Of a stretch of 64,000 nt of DNA, positions 34,491-45,529 are shown in pieces. The DNA is from Chloroflexota bacterium (GTDB lineage Bacteria > Chloroflexota > Limnocylindria > Limnocylindrales > CSP1-4), in NCBI GenBank assembly GCA_919901745.1, contig CAKKPP010000003.1, positions 45,224 through 109,223 on the forward strand, given 5' to 3'. Under the pieces are notes generated by a model. The model was given only the letters and a program-made list of their open reading frames with translations, searched no databases and had not been told where the DNA came from. Every line of letters begins with the position of its first letter. Position 1 is the stretch's first letter. The position numbers and the translations under genes were made by a program.

Positions 34491-35438
34491 ATGGCAAGAT
34501 TCAGCTACGGCGGTCAGGCCCTCATCGAGGGTGTCCTCATGCGCGGTCGCGACGCGGTCGCGGTTGCTCTGCGCCACCCGGACGGGCGGATCGTGTGGGC
34601 GACGGAGCGGCTCGATTCCGGTTTCCACGGCTCACGCTGGGCGAAGGCGCCGTTTGTCCGCGGTCTGATCGTGCTCTACGAGACGCTCGTCGTCGGGACT
34701 CGCTGGCTCGTGCGCAGCGCATCCGTCGCCTCGGCAGAGGAGGAAGGCGAGGAGCTCGGGAGGGGCGCGATCGCCATCATGCTCCTGATCACGCTCGTGG
34801 CCGGCATCGGGATCTTCTTTCTGCTGCCGCTGTTCATCGCCAGCGCGACCACCGCGGGGATCGACAACGGCGCGGTTCAGCACCTGGTCGAGGGTCTGAT
34901 CCGGGTCGCCATCTTCCTCGGCTACCTGATGCTCATCGGCCGCGCCCCCGACATCGCGCGCGTCTTCCAGTACCACGGCGCCGAGCACATGACGATCCAC
35001 GCGCTCGAGGCCGGACGCGACCTCGTGCCGGCCGAAGTGCGCCAGTTCCCGACCGCCCACCCGCGCTGCGGCACGGAGTTCCTGGTCGTCGTCATCGCGC
35101 TGTCGATCGTGGCCTTCAGCCTCGTCGGTCGACAGGAGCCCCTGGTCATGGTCGGGAGCCGCATCCTGTTGATCCCGGTGATTGCGGCGATCGGCTACGA
35201 GATTCTGCGCTGGGGGGCGCGTCACCGGTCCAACCGGCTCGTCCGGGCGATCATGTATCCGGGAATCCTCGTTCAGATGATCACCACCAAGCAGCCCACC
35301 GACGACATGATCGAGGTCGCCATCGTGTCGATGGAGGAGGCGCTCCGCGCCGACGGCGAGGCGCTGCCGGCCGGGAGCGGCATCCTGCAGCGGGCACCGA
35401 TGGACCTGGCCGGGGCGGTCACCGCACCCGAGGCATGA
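34491..35438 (+). CDS. DUF1385 membrane protein
   Basis: [56 protein letters not shown]. Confidence 0.92.
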   Translation: MARFSYGGQALIEGVLMRGRDAVAVALRHPDGRIVWATERLDSGFHGSRWAKAPFVRGLIVLYETLVVGTRWLVRSASVASAEEEGEELGRGAIAIMLLITLVAGIGIFFLLPLFIASATTAGIDNGAVQHLVEGLIRVAIFLGYLMLIGRAPDIARVFQYHGAEHMTIHALEAGRDLVPAEVRQFPTAHPRCGTEFLVVVIALSIVAFSLVGRQEPLVMVGSRILLIPVIAAIGYEILRWGARHRSNRLVRAIMYPGILVQMITTKQPTDDMIEVAIVSMEEALRADGEALPAGSGILQRAPMDLAGAVTAPEA

Positions 35439-36535
35439 GCGTCCTCGACGTCAAGCTCGAGGCGGTCGCCGCGCAGTACGACGACCTCCAGGAGGAGCTG
35501 GCGCGGCCCGAGAGCCTGGCCGATCCGGCGTCGATCAAGCGGCTCGGCAAGGAGCTTTCGCGGCTCGAACCAGTGGTGGCCGCGTTCCGTCGGCTCCTCG
35601 AGACACGTATGGAGCTCGTCGGCGCCCGCGAAGTGCGGGACGCCGATGAAGACGAGGAGATGCGGGCGATGGCCCGCGACGAGATCGAGCGGCTCGAGGG
35701 GGTCGAGGCGAGCCTCGTGGACGAGGTGAAGGTCCTGCTCCTGCCCCGAGATCCGGCCGACGACGGGAATGTCATCCTCGAAGTCCGCGCGGGAGCCGGC
35801 GGCGAGGAGGCGGCCCTGTTCGCGAGCGAGCTGCTCCGGATGTACCTCCAATATGCGGAGCGGCACCGCTTCAGGGCCGAGGTGATCAGCCTGAGCGAGA
35901 CCGGCATCGGGGGGGTCAAGGAGGCGATCGTCGAGATCTCCGGTGACGGGGCCTACTCGCGCCTCAAGTTCGAAGGAGGGACCCACCGCGTGCAGCGGGT
36001 CCCCGCGACCGAGTCGTCGGGCCGGATCCACACGTCGACGGCGACTGTCGTGGTGCTGCCCGAGGTCGAGGAGTCCGAGATCGAGATCGACGAGGAGAAG
36101 GACCTCAGGATCGATGTCAAGCGCGCGTCGGGACCCGGTGGGCAGTCGGTCAACACGACCGACTCGGCCGTCCGCATCACTCATCTCCCGTCGGGGCTTG
36201 TGGTCGAGATCCAGGACGAGAAGAGCCAGCACAAGAACAAGGCCAAGGCACTGTCCGTGCTCCGCGCTCGACTCGTGGACATCGAGCGCCAGAAACAGCG
36301 CGAGGCGGATTCGGTGGCGCGCCGCTCGATGATCGGTTCGGGCGACCGTGCGGACAAGATCCGTACCTACAACTTTCCCCAGGATCGCGTGACCGACCAT
36401 CGGATCGGACTCGATCTGTCCAGCCTGCCGCGGATCCTCGACGGCGACCTCGACCGCCTGATCGACACGTTGATCACGACCGACCAGGCGGAGCAGCTGC
36501 GGACGGTCGTGGACGACACCACGTCGTCCGCCTGA
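35435..36535 (+). CDS. prfA: Peptide chain release factor 1
   Basis: [48 protein letters not shown]. Confidence 0.97.
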   Translation: MSVLDVKLEAVAAQYDDLQEELARPESLADPASIKRLGKELSRLEPVVAAFRRLLETRMELVGAREVRDADEDEEMRAMARDEIERLEGVEASLVDEVKVLLLPRDPADDGNVILEVRAGAGGEEAALFASELLRMYLQYAERHRFRAEVISLSETGIGGVKEAIVEISGDGAYSRLKFEGGTHRVQRVPATESSGRIHTSTATVVVLPEVEESEIEIDEEKDLRIDVKRASGPGGQSVNTTDSAVRITHLPSGLVVEIQDEKSQHKNKAKALSVLRARLVDIERQKQREADSVARRSMIGSGDRADKIRTYNFPQDRVTDHRIGLDLSSLPRILDGDLDRLIDTLITTDQAEQLRTVVDDTTSSA

Positions 36536-36558
36536 CCGCGCGCCCAGGGCCCGACGCC

Positions 36559-37482
36559 ATGAGCACGGTGGAGGCACTCCTGCGGTCGGGGATGGCGCGG
36601 CTCAAGGCGAGCGGATCCGAGAGCGCCCGACTGGACGCCGAGCTGCTGCTGGGGATGGCTGTCGGCACCGAGCGGACGGCTCTGCGGGCGCATCCCGAGG
36701 CGCCGGTCGGTACCGATGCGGAGGCGACCTATGCGGCGGCCCTCGTCCGCCGCGAGGCCGGCGAGCCGGTCGCCTACATTCGCGGTCTCAAGGAGTTCCA
36801 CGGCGTTGCTCTCGGCGTGGATGCCCGAGCGCTCATCCCGCGTCCGGAAACGGAGACGCTCGTGGACCTGGCCGATGCGGAGGTCCTCCGTCGGCTGACG
36901 GCCGCGCCGCGTCCCCGTGGAGCGCCGGCCATGGTCCTGGCGGACGTGGGAACGGGATGCGGGACGGTTGCGGTGGCCCTGATCGTTGCCCTGCGCAGGC
37001 GTGGGGCGGACGGCGACGTCGAGATCCTTGCCACCGACATCTCTCACGAGGCACTCGATCTCGCCCGCGAGAACGCGGTCGGACATGGGGTCGCCGATCG
37101 GGTGCGCTTCGTGGAGGCCGACCTGCTCCCGCCGGGCGGTGGCCCATACGAGCTTGTCCTGGCCAACCTGCCGTACGTTCAGAGCGCGGCGGTCGCACAA
37201 CTCCCGATCGCGGCCTCGTTCGAACCGCGCCTGGCCCTCGATGGTGGCCCGGACGGGCTGGCCCTGATCCGTCGTCTCCTCGATCGCCTGCCGGATGCCC
37301 TGGGTCCCGATGGCGTCGCCCTTCTCGAGATCGGCGGCGACCAGGGCGAGGCCATCGTCGTGGCCGTCGCCGACCGGCTGCCGGGGTGGCACTGCACGGT
37401 GGCGCCCGACCTTGGCGGGCTCCCGCGCGTCGCACGGGTGGAGCGCCCGCCAAGTGCGGCCGCGTTCGGGGGTCCCGAATGA
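36559..37482 (+). CDS. prmC: Release factor glutamine methyltransferase PrmC
   Basis: DARALIPRPETETLVDLA; ADVGTGCGTVAVAL; LVLANLPYV (NPPY variant). Confidence 0.93.
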   Translation: MSTVEALLRSGMARLKASGSESARLDAELLLGMAVGTERTALRAHPEAPVGTDAEATYAAALVRREAGEPVAYIRGLKEFHGVALGVDARALIPRPETETLVDLADAEVLRRLTAAPRPRGAPAMVLADVGTGCGTVAVALIVALRRRGADGDVEILATDISHEALDLARENAVGHGVADRVRFVEADLLPPGGGPYELVLANLPYVQSAAVAQLPIAASFEPRLALDGGPDGLALIRRLLDRLPDALGPDGVALLEIGGDQGEAIVVAVADRLPGWHCTVAPDLGGLPRVARVERPPSAAAFGGPE

Positions 37483-38357
37483 TCCCGCGATCCCCGGGAT
37501 TCCCGATCCGGATGATCGCGCTCGATATCGATGGAACCATCGTCGGGGACGACCTGACCCTGGGCCCGCGGATCCGCTCGGCCGTGCGCGCGGCCCTGGA
37601 CCGTGGCATCCGCGTCTCGCTGGTGACCGGCCGGATGGCCAGCAGCGCCCAGCGCTTCGCCGACGAGCTGGGTCTCGTCGATCCGATCGTCGCGTACCAG
37701 GGAGCGTTGATCCGGGCGATGCCCGAGGAACGCGGTCGCCTGGGTCGCCTGCTGGTGCATCGGCCGCTCCCGGCAGCCGTGGCCCGCGAGACGATCTCCT
37801 GGTCCATTGCCCACGGCCTCGACCCTCACGTCAACCACCTCGAGACATTCGTGATCCGGGCGGACGACCCGCGAACCGACGACTATTCGGCGTTTCTGGG
37901 CGCCCCGGCCCGTCGCGTTCCGGACATCGGACGGGCCGTCACCCGCCCGGTCACCAAGGTCCTCGCAGCCGCAGAGGACCCGCGCCCGATGCGCTCCCTC
38001 GAGAACGCCAGGCGCACGTTCTCGGGCCGTGCCGCCGTGACGGTGAGCCACCCGCGATTTCTCGAGTTCGTGGCCCCCGGCGTTTCGAAGGGTCGGGCCG
38101 TGCGCTGGCTGGCGCGCCGCCACGGTGTCCCGCTCGAGCAGGCCATGGCCATCGGCGACCACCTCAACGACCTCGAGATGATCCTCGAGGTGGGCCACGG
38201 TGCCGCGATGCCATCGGCCCCCGCCGCCGTTCTCGAGGCTGCCCGCTATCTGCCGGGTCCAGTCGATGCCGAGGGCGCCGCCGAGCTCATCGAGGCACTC
38301 GCCCTTGCCGAGCCGGCGGCGGCGCGCCGGAATGCGCTCGCGCTGGCCACGCGATGA
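37479..38357 (+). CDS. Cof-type HAD hydrolase
   Basis: IRMIALDIDGTIVGDDLTLGPR; AMAIGDHLNDLEMI. Confidence 0.9.
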   Translation: MIPRSPGFPIRMIALDIDGTIVGDDLTLGPRIRSAVRAALDRGIRVSLVTGRMASSAQRFADELGLVDPIVAYQGALIRAMPEERGRLGRLLVHRPLPAAVARETISWSIAHGLDPHVNHLETFVIRADDPRTDDYSAFLGAPARRVPDIGRAVTRPVTKVLAAAEDPRPMRSLENARRTFSGRAAVTVSHPRFLEFVAPGVSKGRAVRWLARRHGVPLEQAMAIGDHLNDLEMILEVGHGAAMPSAPAAVLEAARYLPGPVDAEGAAELIEALALAEPAAARRNALALATR

Positions 38358-38386
38358 CCGCGCGATGAGCGCGCGATGAGCCGGCG

Positions 38387-39031
38387 GTGACCGCGCGACT
38401 GGTCGTCGACGACGACGACGGTCGGATCGAGGCCGTCGAGGTCCTTCGATCCGGAGGGATCGTCGCCTTGCCGACCGACACGGTCTACGGCATCGCGGTG
38501 GATCTCGGCGTCAGCGGCGGGATCGAGCGGCTGTTCGCGGCGAAGCACCGCGCACCCGATCGCGCCATCATGCTGCTGCTCGCCGACGCGGGCCAGGCGC
38601 CGACGATCGGGATCATCGGCCGCGCCGCCGCCGTGCTGGCCGCGGCGTTCTGGCCCGGTGGACTGACCCTGGTCGTTCCTCGCCGCGCCGATGTCGCGTT
38701 GCCCGAGGCGCTGACCGGGGGCGTTCCCACGATCGGGCTGCGGGTTCCTGATCATCCCGCGCCGCGTGCCCTCGCCGCCGCCGTCGGTCCCCTGCCCACG
38801 ACATCCGCGAATCGCTCCGGCGAACCAGAGGGTCGTGACGCGGCGGAGATTCTCGCCCAGTTGGGCGATGCGATCGACCTTGTTCTTGACGGCGGACCGG
38901 CGGCGGGTGGCCCACCGTCGACCGTCGTCGACTGCACCTCCGAACGCCCGCGAATCCTGCGCGATGGGGCGATCGATCGCCACGCCCTGATCGCCGTTCT
39001 GGCTGCGGCGGGGCTCGACCTCGGGGACTGA
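38387..39031 (+). CDS. tsaC: Threonylcarbamoyl-AMP synthase (Sua5/YrdC family)
   Basis: [41 protein letters not shown]. Confidence 0.92.
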   Translation: MTARLVVDDDDGRIEAVEVLRSGGIVALPTDTVYGIAVDLGVSGGIERLFAAKHRAPDRAIMLLLADAGQAPTIGIIGRAAAVLAAAFWPGGLTLVVPRRADVALPEALTGGVPTIGLRVPDHPAPRALAAAVGPLPTTSANRSGEPEGRDAAEILAQLGDAIDLVLDGGPAAGGPPSTVVDCTSERPRILRDGAIDRHALIAVLAAAGLDLGD

Positions 39032-39098
39032 CTCGAACTCGGGCGGCCGCGTGGGAAGATACGTCCGTCAAGCGGGGCGGGCGAGAGGGAGTCCACCA

Positions 39099-40424
39099 AT
39101 GGCGGGAACAGCGACGGGCCTGGGCTGGGCCAGCATCGCGGATGTCGATCCGGACCTGTGGGCCGCAATGCAGGGCGAACTGCGACGCCAGCACGACAAG
39201 ATCGAGCTGATCGCGAGCGAGAACTACACGTTTGCTGCGGTCATGGAAGCCCAGGGCTCGTGGCTCACCAATAAATACGCCGAGGGGCTGCCGGGCAAGC
39301 GCTACTACGGCGGGTGCGAGTTCGTCGACGTCGCCGAGCGGCTGGCCCAGGAGCGGGCGCTCGCGCTGTTCCCGGGGGCCGAGCACGTCAATGTCCAACC
39401 ACACTCCGGTGCCCAGGCCAACATGGCGGCCTACTTCAGCGTGATCCAGCCGGGCGACCGGATCCTGGGCATGAACCTGGCCCATGGCGGGCACCTGACT
39501 CACGGGATGGCGCTCAACTTCTCCGGCAAGCTGTACGAGGTCCATCCGTACGGCGTGTCGCCCGACGATCAGCGGATCGACTACGACGCCCTCGAGACGC
39601 TGGCTCGCGAGGTTCGACCCAAGCTGGTCGTCGCAGGCGCATCGGCCTACCCGCGGATCTTCGACTTCGAGCGGATGGCCGCGATCGCCCACGGCGTCGG
39701 CGCACTACTGTTCGTGGATATGGCCCACATCGCCGGCCTCGTGGCGGCCGGGGTCCACCCGTCCCCGTTCCCGCACGCGGACATCGTCACATCGACCACG
39801 CACAAGACCCTTCGTGGGCCGCGCGGCGGGCTCATCTTCTCGCGCTTCGACCTTCCCGACGCAGTCGACCGGGCCGACTACCCGGCCGTGAAGGGCACGC
39901 TCGCCCAGCAGGTCGACCGGACGGTGTTCCCGGGCGTGCAGGGTGGACCGCTGATGCAGGTGATCGCCGGCAAGGCCGTCGCGTTCAAGATGGCCGCGAC
40001 CGACGAGTTCCGCGCGGATATGCGGAGCACGGTGGACAATGCCGCGCTCCTCGCCGCGAGTCTCGCCGAGCGTGGGGCGCGCGTCGTGTCCGGTGGCACC
40101 GACAACCATCTGATGCTCATCGACGTGACCCCGCTCGGTGTCACCGGAAAGGAGGCCGAGCACCTCCTCGACGACATCGGGATCACGGTGAACAAGAACG
40201 CCATCCCGTTCGACACGCTGCCGCCGAATACCGCGTCGGGGATCAGGGTGGGGACGCCGGCCGTCACCACCCGCGGGTTCGGGCCGGCCGAGATGACCGA
40301 GATCGCGCGGATCATCACCCGGGCGATCGATACCCGGGAGGATCCGTCGGAGCAGGCCTCGCTGGCCGCCGAGGTGGCCTCGATCGTGGAGCGATTCCCG
40401 GTGCCGGGGCTGTCCAGGGCGTGA
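39099..40424 (+). CDS. glyA: Serine hydroxymethyltransferase
   Basis: [59 protein letters not shown]. Confidence 0.98.
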   Translation: MAGTATGLGWASIADVDPDLWAAMQGELRRQHDKIELIASENYTFAAVMEAQGSWLTNKYAEGLPGKRYYGGCEFVDVAERLAQERALALFPGAEHVNVQPHSGAQANMAAYFSVIQPGDRILGMNLAHGGHLTHGMALNFSGKLYEVHPYGVSPDDQRIDYDALETLAREVRPKLVVAGASAYPRIFDFERMAAIAHGVGALLFVDMAHIAGLVAAGVHPSPFPHADIVTSTTHKTLRGPRGGLIFSRFDLPDAVDRADYPAVKGTLAQQVDRTVFPGVQGGPLMQVIAGKAVAFKMAATDEFRADMRSTVDNAALLAASLAERGARVVSGGTDNHLMLIDVTPLGVTGKEAEHLLDDIGITVNKNAIPFDTLPPNTASGIRVGTPAVTTRGFGPAEMTEIARIITRAIDTREDPSEQASLAAEVASIVERFPVPGLSRA

Positions 40425-40428
40425 CCAG

Positions 40429-41571
40429 ATGACGTTCATCGAGGGCGCGGCCGGTCAGGTCCCGCTCCTGCTCGTCGTGGCCCTCGCCGCGGGCGCCATC
40501 TCGTTCCTGCTGACGCCGATCGTCCGCGACCGGGCCGTGGGAAGCGGCCAGGTCGATCGCCCGAATCACCGGCGGGTGAACCTGAGCCCGGTGCCGCGTG
40601 GCGGCGGGATCGCGATCGCTGCCGGATTCCTGATCGTGGCGACCGGCCTGTTCGTGGCAGACCAGGTGCTCCGCATCATCCCGCTGACGTTCCCACTCGG
40701 ATCCGGCCAACTCGTCGCGCTGCTCGGCGGCGGAGCCGCGGCCGCGGCCCTGGGCGCGCTCGACGATCGGTACGACCTGCGCGCCCGCTGGCAGCTCCTT
40801 GGACAGGTCGGGCTCGCCCTCGGTGCGGTCTGGCTCGGGATCGGCGTGGCCGGGATCAACAACCCGTTCGGCCAGGGCCGGATCCCCTTCGACGAACTGT
40901 TCGCGGCTGGATTCACCGTGTTGTGGATCGTGGGCATGATCAACAGCATCAACTTCATCGACGGCCTCGACGGGCTGTCCACGGGGATCGCGATCATCGC
41001 GGCGTTCACGCTCGGGGCGATCAGCCTCACGACCCAGATCGGGCAGCCATTGATCGCCGTCCTGTGCTTCACGCTGGCCGGCTCACTGGCCGGGTTCCTG
41101 CGCTGGAATTTCAACCCTGCGTCCATCTTCACCGGCACCGCCGGGGTGACCTTCGTCGGCTACACGCTGGCAATTCTGGCGATCCTCGGCGTTGCCAAGA
41201 TCGCAGTCGCGGTGCTCGTCCTCGGCGTCCCGATCATCGACACCTTCTGGATCATCGTTCGGCGCATGCTCGCCGGGCGCAGTCCCTTCACCCCGGACCG
41301 AGGTCATCTGCACCATCGCCTGCTCGACCTGGGCCTGAGCCATCGCCAGACGGTGCTGCTCATCTACGGGATCTGCGCGGCGCTCGGCGTCCTGTCGTTC
41401 GTCCTGAGTGGCGCCAACCAGGTCTACGCGTTCCTCGGCGTCCTGCTCGGGACGGGCGTGCTCCTGTTCGCGTTCACCCGTGGCGGGAGCGCGGCAGAGG
41501 CGGCGGGGGCGCTTGCCTCCGATACCTATGAGGTGGCGGAGGGCGACGACGCCCTCCACGATCATCGTTGA
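40429..41571 (+). CDS. Undecaprenyl-phosphate glycosyl-1-phosphate transferase (WecA/TagO/MraY family)
   Basis: VNLSPVPRGGGIAIA; LDDRYDLRARWQLLGQ; NFIDGLDGLSTG; DRGHLHHRLLDLGLSHRQ. Confidence 0.93.
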   Translation: MTFIEGAAGQVPLLLVVALAAGAISFLLTPIVRDRAVGSGQVDRPNHRRVNLSPVPRGGGIAIAAGFLIVATGLFVADQVLRIIPLTFPLGSGQLVALLGGGAAAAALGALDDRYDLRARWQLLGQVGLALGAVWLGIGVAGINNPFGQGRIPFDELFAAGFTVLWIVGMINSINFIDGLDGLSTGIAIIAAFTLGAISLTTQIGQPLIAVLCFTLAGSLAGFLRWNFNPASIFTGTAGVTFVGYTLAILAILGVAKIAVAVLVLGVPIIDTFWIIVRRMLAGRSPFTPDRGHLHHRLLDLGLSHRQTVLLIYGICAALGVLSFVLSGANQVYAFLGVLLGTGVLLFAFTRGGSAAEAAGALASDTYEVAEGDDALHDHR

Positions 41572-41721
41572 GCGTCGGCCCGTCCGGCCGCCGCGTGATG
41601 GGCGCGGGTTCGGGCGTCAGGCTCCGGGCTTCCGGGGCCGGTGCAGAGGGCGCGATCGGAGCTGGGTGCTAGCATCGCCGAGCGCCTCAGCCCACGCGGG
41701 CACTCATCCGATCGGGGACCG

Positions 41722-42582
41722 ATGCCGCTCGACCTGTTTCCTGCCCTGCTCCTGATCGTCGTGATCGCGGCAATCGTTGCGATCGCCGTCGTTGCCGTGG
41801 TTCGCGTCCGCCGGCGGACGGTGGCCGGTCAAGCCCCGCGATCGGCCGCAACAACGACCCAGCCAATTCGCGGTCTGGCGGGGCGCGTGTCGCGCGTCGT
41901 CGATCAGTCGATCGGCATGACGCTCGTTCGGCGAGTGCGTGGGACGTACGGCGCGAGCGATGGGGCCGTCGACGACCGCCAGGTCCCCACCGCCCCACGA
42001 GCGGCCCCGCCGACGCGGCTGACGACTGTCGGGGGTCCGCGTCGGGTTCCGCTGGGATCCAGCCGGACCAGCCAGCCCACCCCTCCGGATCCGCGGGTGC
42101 GCCTCTGGCGAGATACGTCGATTGTCGCCGTCGCCTTCGGCTTGGTCGCGATCGTCGGTGCCAATGTATTTCGCCCGAACGTCGACGGAGGTGTGCTCGG
42201 CCAGATCTCCCCGACGACCGGGGTTCCCGGCGCGAACGCCACGGCGATCGCGCTGCCGCCGACGCCGCCGGCTGAATCCCAGGCACCCGCCCCGAGCGAC
42301 CACGCCCAGAGCCCGGACCCTGCGCTGGCGCCGGCGGCGTCGCGGGCGCCATTGCCGGCCCGTACGGCGCGGCCCGCGCCGGCGCCCACTGGATTGCCCG
42401 CGCCGACGCCGACGCCGGATCCGACGGCCGGCCCCACGCCGCCACCATCGCCGACGCCGGAAGCCACGGCTGATCCGACCCCCCCGCCCAGTCCCGAACC
42501 GACACCCGACCCAACGCCGGTTCCAACGCCCACGCCCGATCCCACGCCCGATCCCACGCCCAGCCCGACGCCCGTTCCGTAG
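41722..42582 (+). CDS. Membrane protein with low-complexity Pro/Thr/Asp-rich C-terminus
   Basis: Two predicted TM segments; tail of PTPDPTP repeats (about 42390-42580). Confidence 0.65.
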   Translation: MPLDLFPALLLIVVIAAIVAIAVVAVVRVRRRTVAGQAPRSAATTTQPIRGLAGRVSRVVDQSIGMTLVRRVRGTYGASDGAVDDRQVPTAPRAAPPTRLTTVGGPRRVPLGSSRTSQPTPPDPRVRLWRDTSIVAVAFGLVAIVGANVFRPNVDGGVLGQISPTTGVPGANATAIALPPTPPAESQAPAPSDHAQSPDPALAPAASRAPLPARTARPAPAPTGLPAPTPTPDPTAGPTPPPSPTPEATADPTPPPSPEPTPDPTPVPTPTPDPTPDPTPSPTPVP

Positions 42583-42682
42583 GCCGACCACGGCGGTTCG
42601 TCCGCCCCGGATTCCGGGACGCGGATCGCAACCGTGACGCAACCGTCGGTGGCCGCATCGGTGGCCGAATCGGGCGCGCCTC

Positions 42683-42691
42683 TGCTATACT
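42683..42691 (+). promoter_or_regulatory. Candidate extended -10 promoter (TGC-TATACT) of the atp operon
   Basis: TGnTATACT 24 nt upstream of the internal ATG 42716 of atpZ. Confidence 0.5.
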
Positions 42692-42715
42692 CCCGCGGCT
42701 TTGTCAGGTCGCTCA

Positions 42716-42939
42716 TGATCGAGCCGGGCCGGACGGGGGCCTATCTCGCCCTCTTCTCCGAGATCGGGTTCATCCTCCTCGTGGCGACTCTGGCAGGCGT
42801 CGGAATCGGGTACTGGGCGGATACCCAGTTGCGGATCATCCCCGTCCTCACCCTCGTCGGGCTCTTTGCGGGTCTGGCGCTCGGGGCGAGGATGGTCTGG
42901 ACCCTCATCAACCGGTTCCTGGCCCGGATCGAGGATTGA
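42716..42939 (+). CDS. atpZ: AtpZ/AtpI family protein; start likely 42716 rather than 42634
   Basis: MIEPGRTGAYLALFSEIGFILLVATLAGVGIGYWADTQLRIIPVLTLVGLFAGLALG; first gene of the atp cluster. Confidence 0.8.
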
Positions 42940-42977
42940 TCGCCGGACACGCCGGCTGAGACCGAAACGAAAAGCGA

Positions 42978-44039
42978 ATGAGCGCGGCCGACAGCCGCGC
43001 TCCTGTGTGTGGAGCAAGCGTGACCAACGGAGCCCAGGAAACGACTGCGCCGGCGGCACCCAGGGGCCGGTCATTGAAGAATCGTTTCCTGCTCGCGATC
43101 GCGGCCATCATCGTGCTCGACATCCTCGCCTGGATGTTCGTGCCGCCCTTCCCGCTGGGCCAGCCGGGAGTGCCGGTCACCGGCATCGGCGACCTCATTG
43201 CCGCCAACCTCGAGCTCCCGGCACCGCACGTGGTGATCGATCTTGCCCCGGACGTCCACGCGGACCCGAGCGCGATCGTCACCAGCCACCCAAGCATCAC
43301 CTCGAGCATCCTGACGACGTGGGTGGTCATGGCCGTCGTCCTCGTCACCTTCATCCTCGCGACCCGCAGCGTCCGGTTGATTCCGACGCGCGTCCAGAAC
43401 CTGGTCGAGTTCGCCTATGAAGCCCTCGAGAACTGGGCGGTCTCGCTCGGCGGCATCGGGGCGCGCCGCCATGTTCCCCTGTTCGCGACGTTCTTCCTGT
43501 TCATCCTGTTCTCGAACTGGAGCGGGCTCATGCCGTTCTTCGGCAAGATCGTCGAGCTCCGCGCGCCCACCAGCGACGTCAACGTCACCATCGGGCTTGC
43601 CCTCGTCGCCTTTTTCTACTTCCACTACCAGGGCTTCCGGGCGCTGGGCATTCGTGGCTATCTCGGGAAGTTCTTCGTGTTCTCCGGCTTCAAGGAGGGC
43701 CCCGCGGCCGGCTTCATCGGCCTGTTCGTCGGGCTCATCGAGTTCCTGTTGGAGTTCATCAAGCCGGTCACGCTGGCGATGCGACTCTTCGGCAACATCT
43801 TCGGAGGGGAAGTGGCGCTCGGCGTCATCACCGCCCTGACCATCGCGATCATCCCGATCGGGATGCTCTCGCTCGAGTTGCTCCTGAACTTCATCCAGGC
43901 GCTCATCTTCTCGACCCTCATGCTGATGTACACGATCATCGCCATGGAGGGTCACGGCGAAGAGCATCACGACGAGGCGCATCACGACGAGGAGCACGCG
44001 CCCTCGACGGGAACCCTGGAACCGAGCGCAGCGCACTGA
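42978..44039 (+). CDS. atpB: F0F1 ATP synthase subunit a
   Basis: FLLEFIKPVTLAMRLFGNIFGGEVAL; position in cluster. Confidence 0.96.
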   Translation: MSAADSRAPVCGASVTNGAQETTAPAAPRGRSLKNRFLLAIAAIIVLDILAWMFVPPFPLGQPGVPVTGIGDLIAANLELPAPHVVIDLAPDVHADPSAIVTSHPSITSSILTTWVVMAVVLVTFILATRSVRLIPTRVQNLVEFAYEALENWAVSLGGIGARRHVPLFATFFLFILFSNWSGLMPFFGKIVELRAPTSDVNVTIGLALVAFFYFHYQGFRALGIRGYLGKFFVFSGFKEGPAAGFIGLFVGLIEFLLEFIKPVTLAMRLFGNIFGGEVALGVITALTIAIIPIGMLSLELLLNFIQALIFSTLMLMYTIIAMEGHGEEHHDEAHHDEEHAPSTGTLEPSAAH

Positions 44040-44117
44040 CAAGGGACGGGTAACCGTCCACCATCACATCGAGCATGGATCGGGCAGGAGCCCGACCGCA
44101 GAGGAGGAACCAATCAC

Positions 44118-44336
44118 ATGGAGTTCATCGGCGCAGGTCTCGCCGCCCTTGGGGTGATCGGGCCAGGAATCGGCATCGGCATCCTGACCGGCATGGCCGC
44201 GACTGCGATCGGCCGCAACCCCGACGCGACCCCGAGCATTCGCGCGCAGTTCATTCTTGGCGCCGCGTTCGCCGAGGGCCTCGGCGTCCTCGCGATCGTC
44301 GTTGCCATCCTCGCGATCGTCCTCCAGCCGGCCTAG
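44118..44336 (+). CDS. atpE: F0F1 ATP synthase subunit c
   Basis: GPGIGIGILTGMAATAIGRNPDATPSIRAQFILGAAFAEGLGV. Confidence 0.97.
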   Translation: MEFIGAGLAALGVIGPGIGIGILTGMAATAIGRNPDATPSIRAQFILGAAFAEGLGVLAIVVAILAIVLQPA

Positions 44337-44348
44337 GGAGCGGATCGC

Positions 44349-44918
44349 GTGGGTCTTTTCGCCGTCGTCGCCCAGGGAGCCGGCACCGCCGTCGCCCTCT
44401 CCGCCGAGGAGGCGGGCGCCGGCCTGGTGATCAATTTCTTCTGGATCATCGTCTCGTCGCTGAACTTCCTCCTCTTCCTGGGGATCCTGTACCTCGTTGC
44501 CCTGCGCCCGGTTTCCCGGATGCTGGCCGAGCGCCGGGACCGGATCGAGCAGGGGATGCAGGACGCGGACCAGGCACGCCTGGATCGGGAGATTGCGAAG
44601 CAGGAGCGGGCCGCCGCCCTCACCGAGGCCCGCAAGGAGGCCGGCGAGATCCTGGCACGCGCCCAGAAGGTCGCCCAGGACAGCCGCGATGCGGACATTG
44701 CCGCGACCAGGCAGGAGCTCGAACGGCTTCGTGAGCGAGCAGCCAGCGACATCATCGCCGAGCGAGAGCGCGCCATCGCCGATCTGCGCGCCGAGGTGGC
44801 CGACCTGGCCCTCGCGGCCGCCGGCAAGGTCGTCGGCGAATCGATGACCGGCGAGCGACAGCGTCGTCTGGTTGTCGATTTCCTGGCCGAGTCCGGCAGT
44901 TCGGGGTCCAAGGGCTGA
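44349..44918 (+). CDS. atpF: F0F1 ATP synthase subunit b
   Basis: N-terminal TM then a long charged helix; ALRPVSRMLAERRDRIEQGMQDADQARLD. Confidence 0.95.
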   Translation: MGLFAVVAQGAGTAVALSAEEAGAGLVINFFWIIVSSLNFLLFLGILYLVALRPVSRMLAERRDRIEQGMQDADQARLDREIAKQERAAALTEARKEAGEILARAQKVAQDSRDADIAATRQELERLRERAASDIIAERERAIADLRAEVADLALAAAGKVVGESMTGERQRRLVVDFLAESGSSGSKG

Positions 44919-45463
44919 TGGGTCGACCCGGGACGGCCGCTCGCCGCTATGCCGACGCCGCGTTCGAGCTGGCGTCGCGCGACGACACGCACGACGCCTG
45001 GCTGGAGGGTCTCGAAACGGCCGTCCAGCTTCTCGGCGACGAGCGCGTGGCGGCGATCGTCGACAGCCCGGCGGTGGCCCTCGCGGATCGGGAGGCGCTC
45101 ATCGAGCGGCTGCTTGCCGCTCGGGTCGCCGCATCGGTCCTCAACCTCACCAGGGTGCTCGTCCAGCGCGGCCGGATCGACGCGCTGCCCGCCGTCGCCA
45201 CGCAGTATCGACGCCTGCTCAACCGCCACCGCGGCGTGACCGAGGCGATCGTGACCAGCGCCGTGCCGCTCAGCGCAGCCGAGACGGCGGCCGTGCGGAC
45301 GAAGATCGAATCGATGCTCGGCTCGAGCGTCGAGCTCGCCAGCCGGGTGGACGACGATCTGATCGGCGGCCTCACCGTTCGGGTGGGGGACCGCTTCATC
45401 GACGCCAGTGTGCGGGGTCGCCTTGAGCGCCTTCGCGATCAGCTCGTGGTGGGCGCTCGCTAG
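44918..45463 (+). CDS. atpH: F0F1 ATP synthase subunit delta
   Basis: ARRYADAAFELA...; DDDLIGGLTVRVGDRFIDASVRGRLERLRDQL. Confidence 0.95.
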   Translation: MGRPGTAARRYADAAFELASRDDTHDAWLEGLETAVQLLGDERVAAIVDSPAVALADREALIERLLAARVAASVLNLTRVLVQRGRIDALPAVATQYRRLLNRHRGVTEAIVTSAVPLSAAETAAVRTKIESMLGSSVELASRVDDDLIGGLTVRVGDRFIDASVRGRLERLRDQLVVGAR

Positions 45464-45529
45464 CCCGACCGCGCCGGCCGGTCTGACCGGCGGTGCACCA
45501 GCGGGCCGAGACGCCCGAACGGAGAACCG

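Noticed and set aside
42390-42580. DNA minisatellite or CRISPR-like repeat
   Set aside because: It is in-frame codon repetition encoding a PTPDPTP tail, not a separate repeat element.
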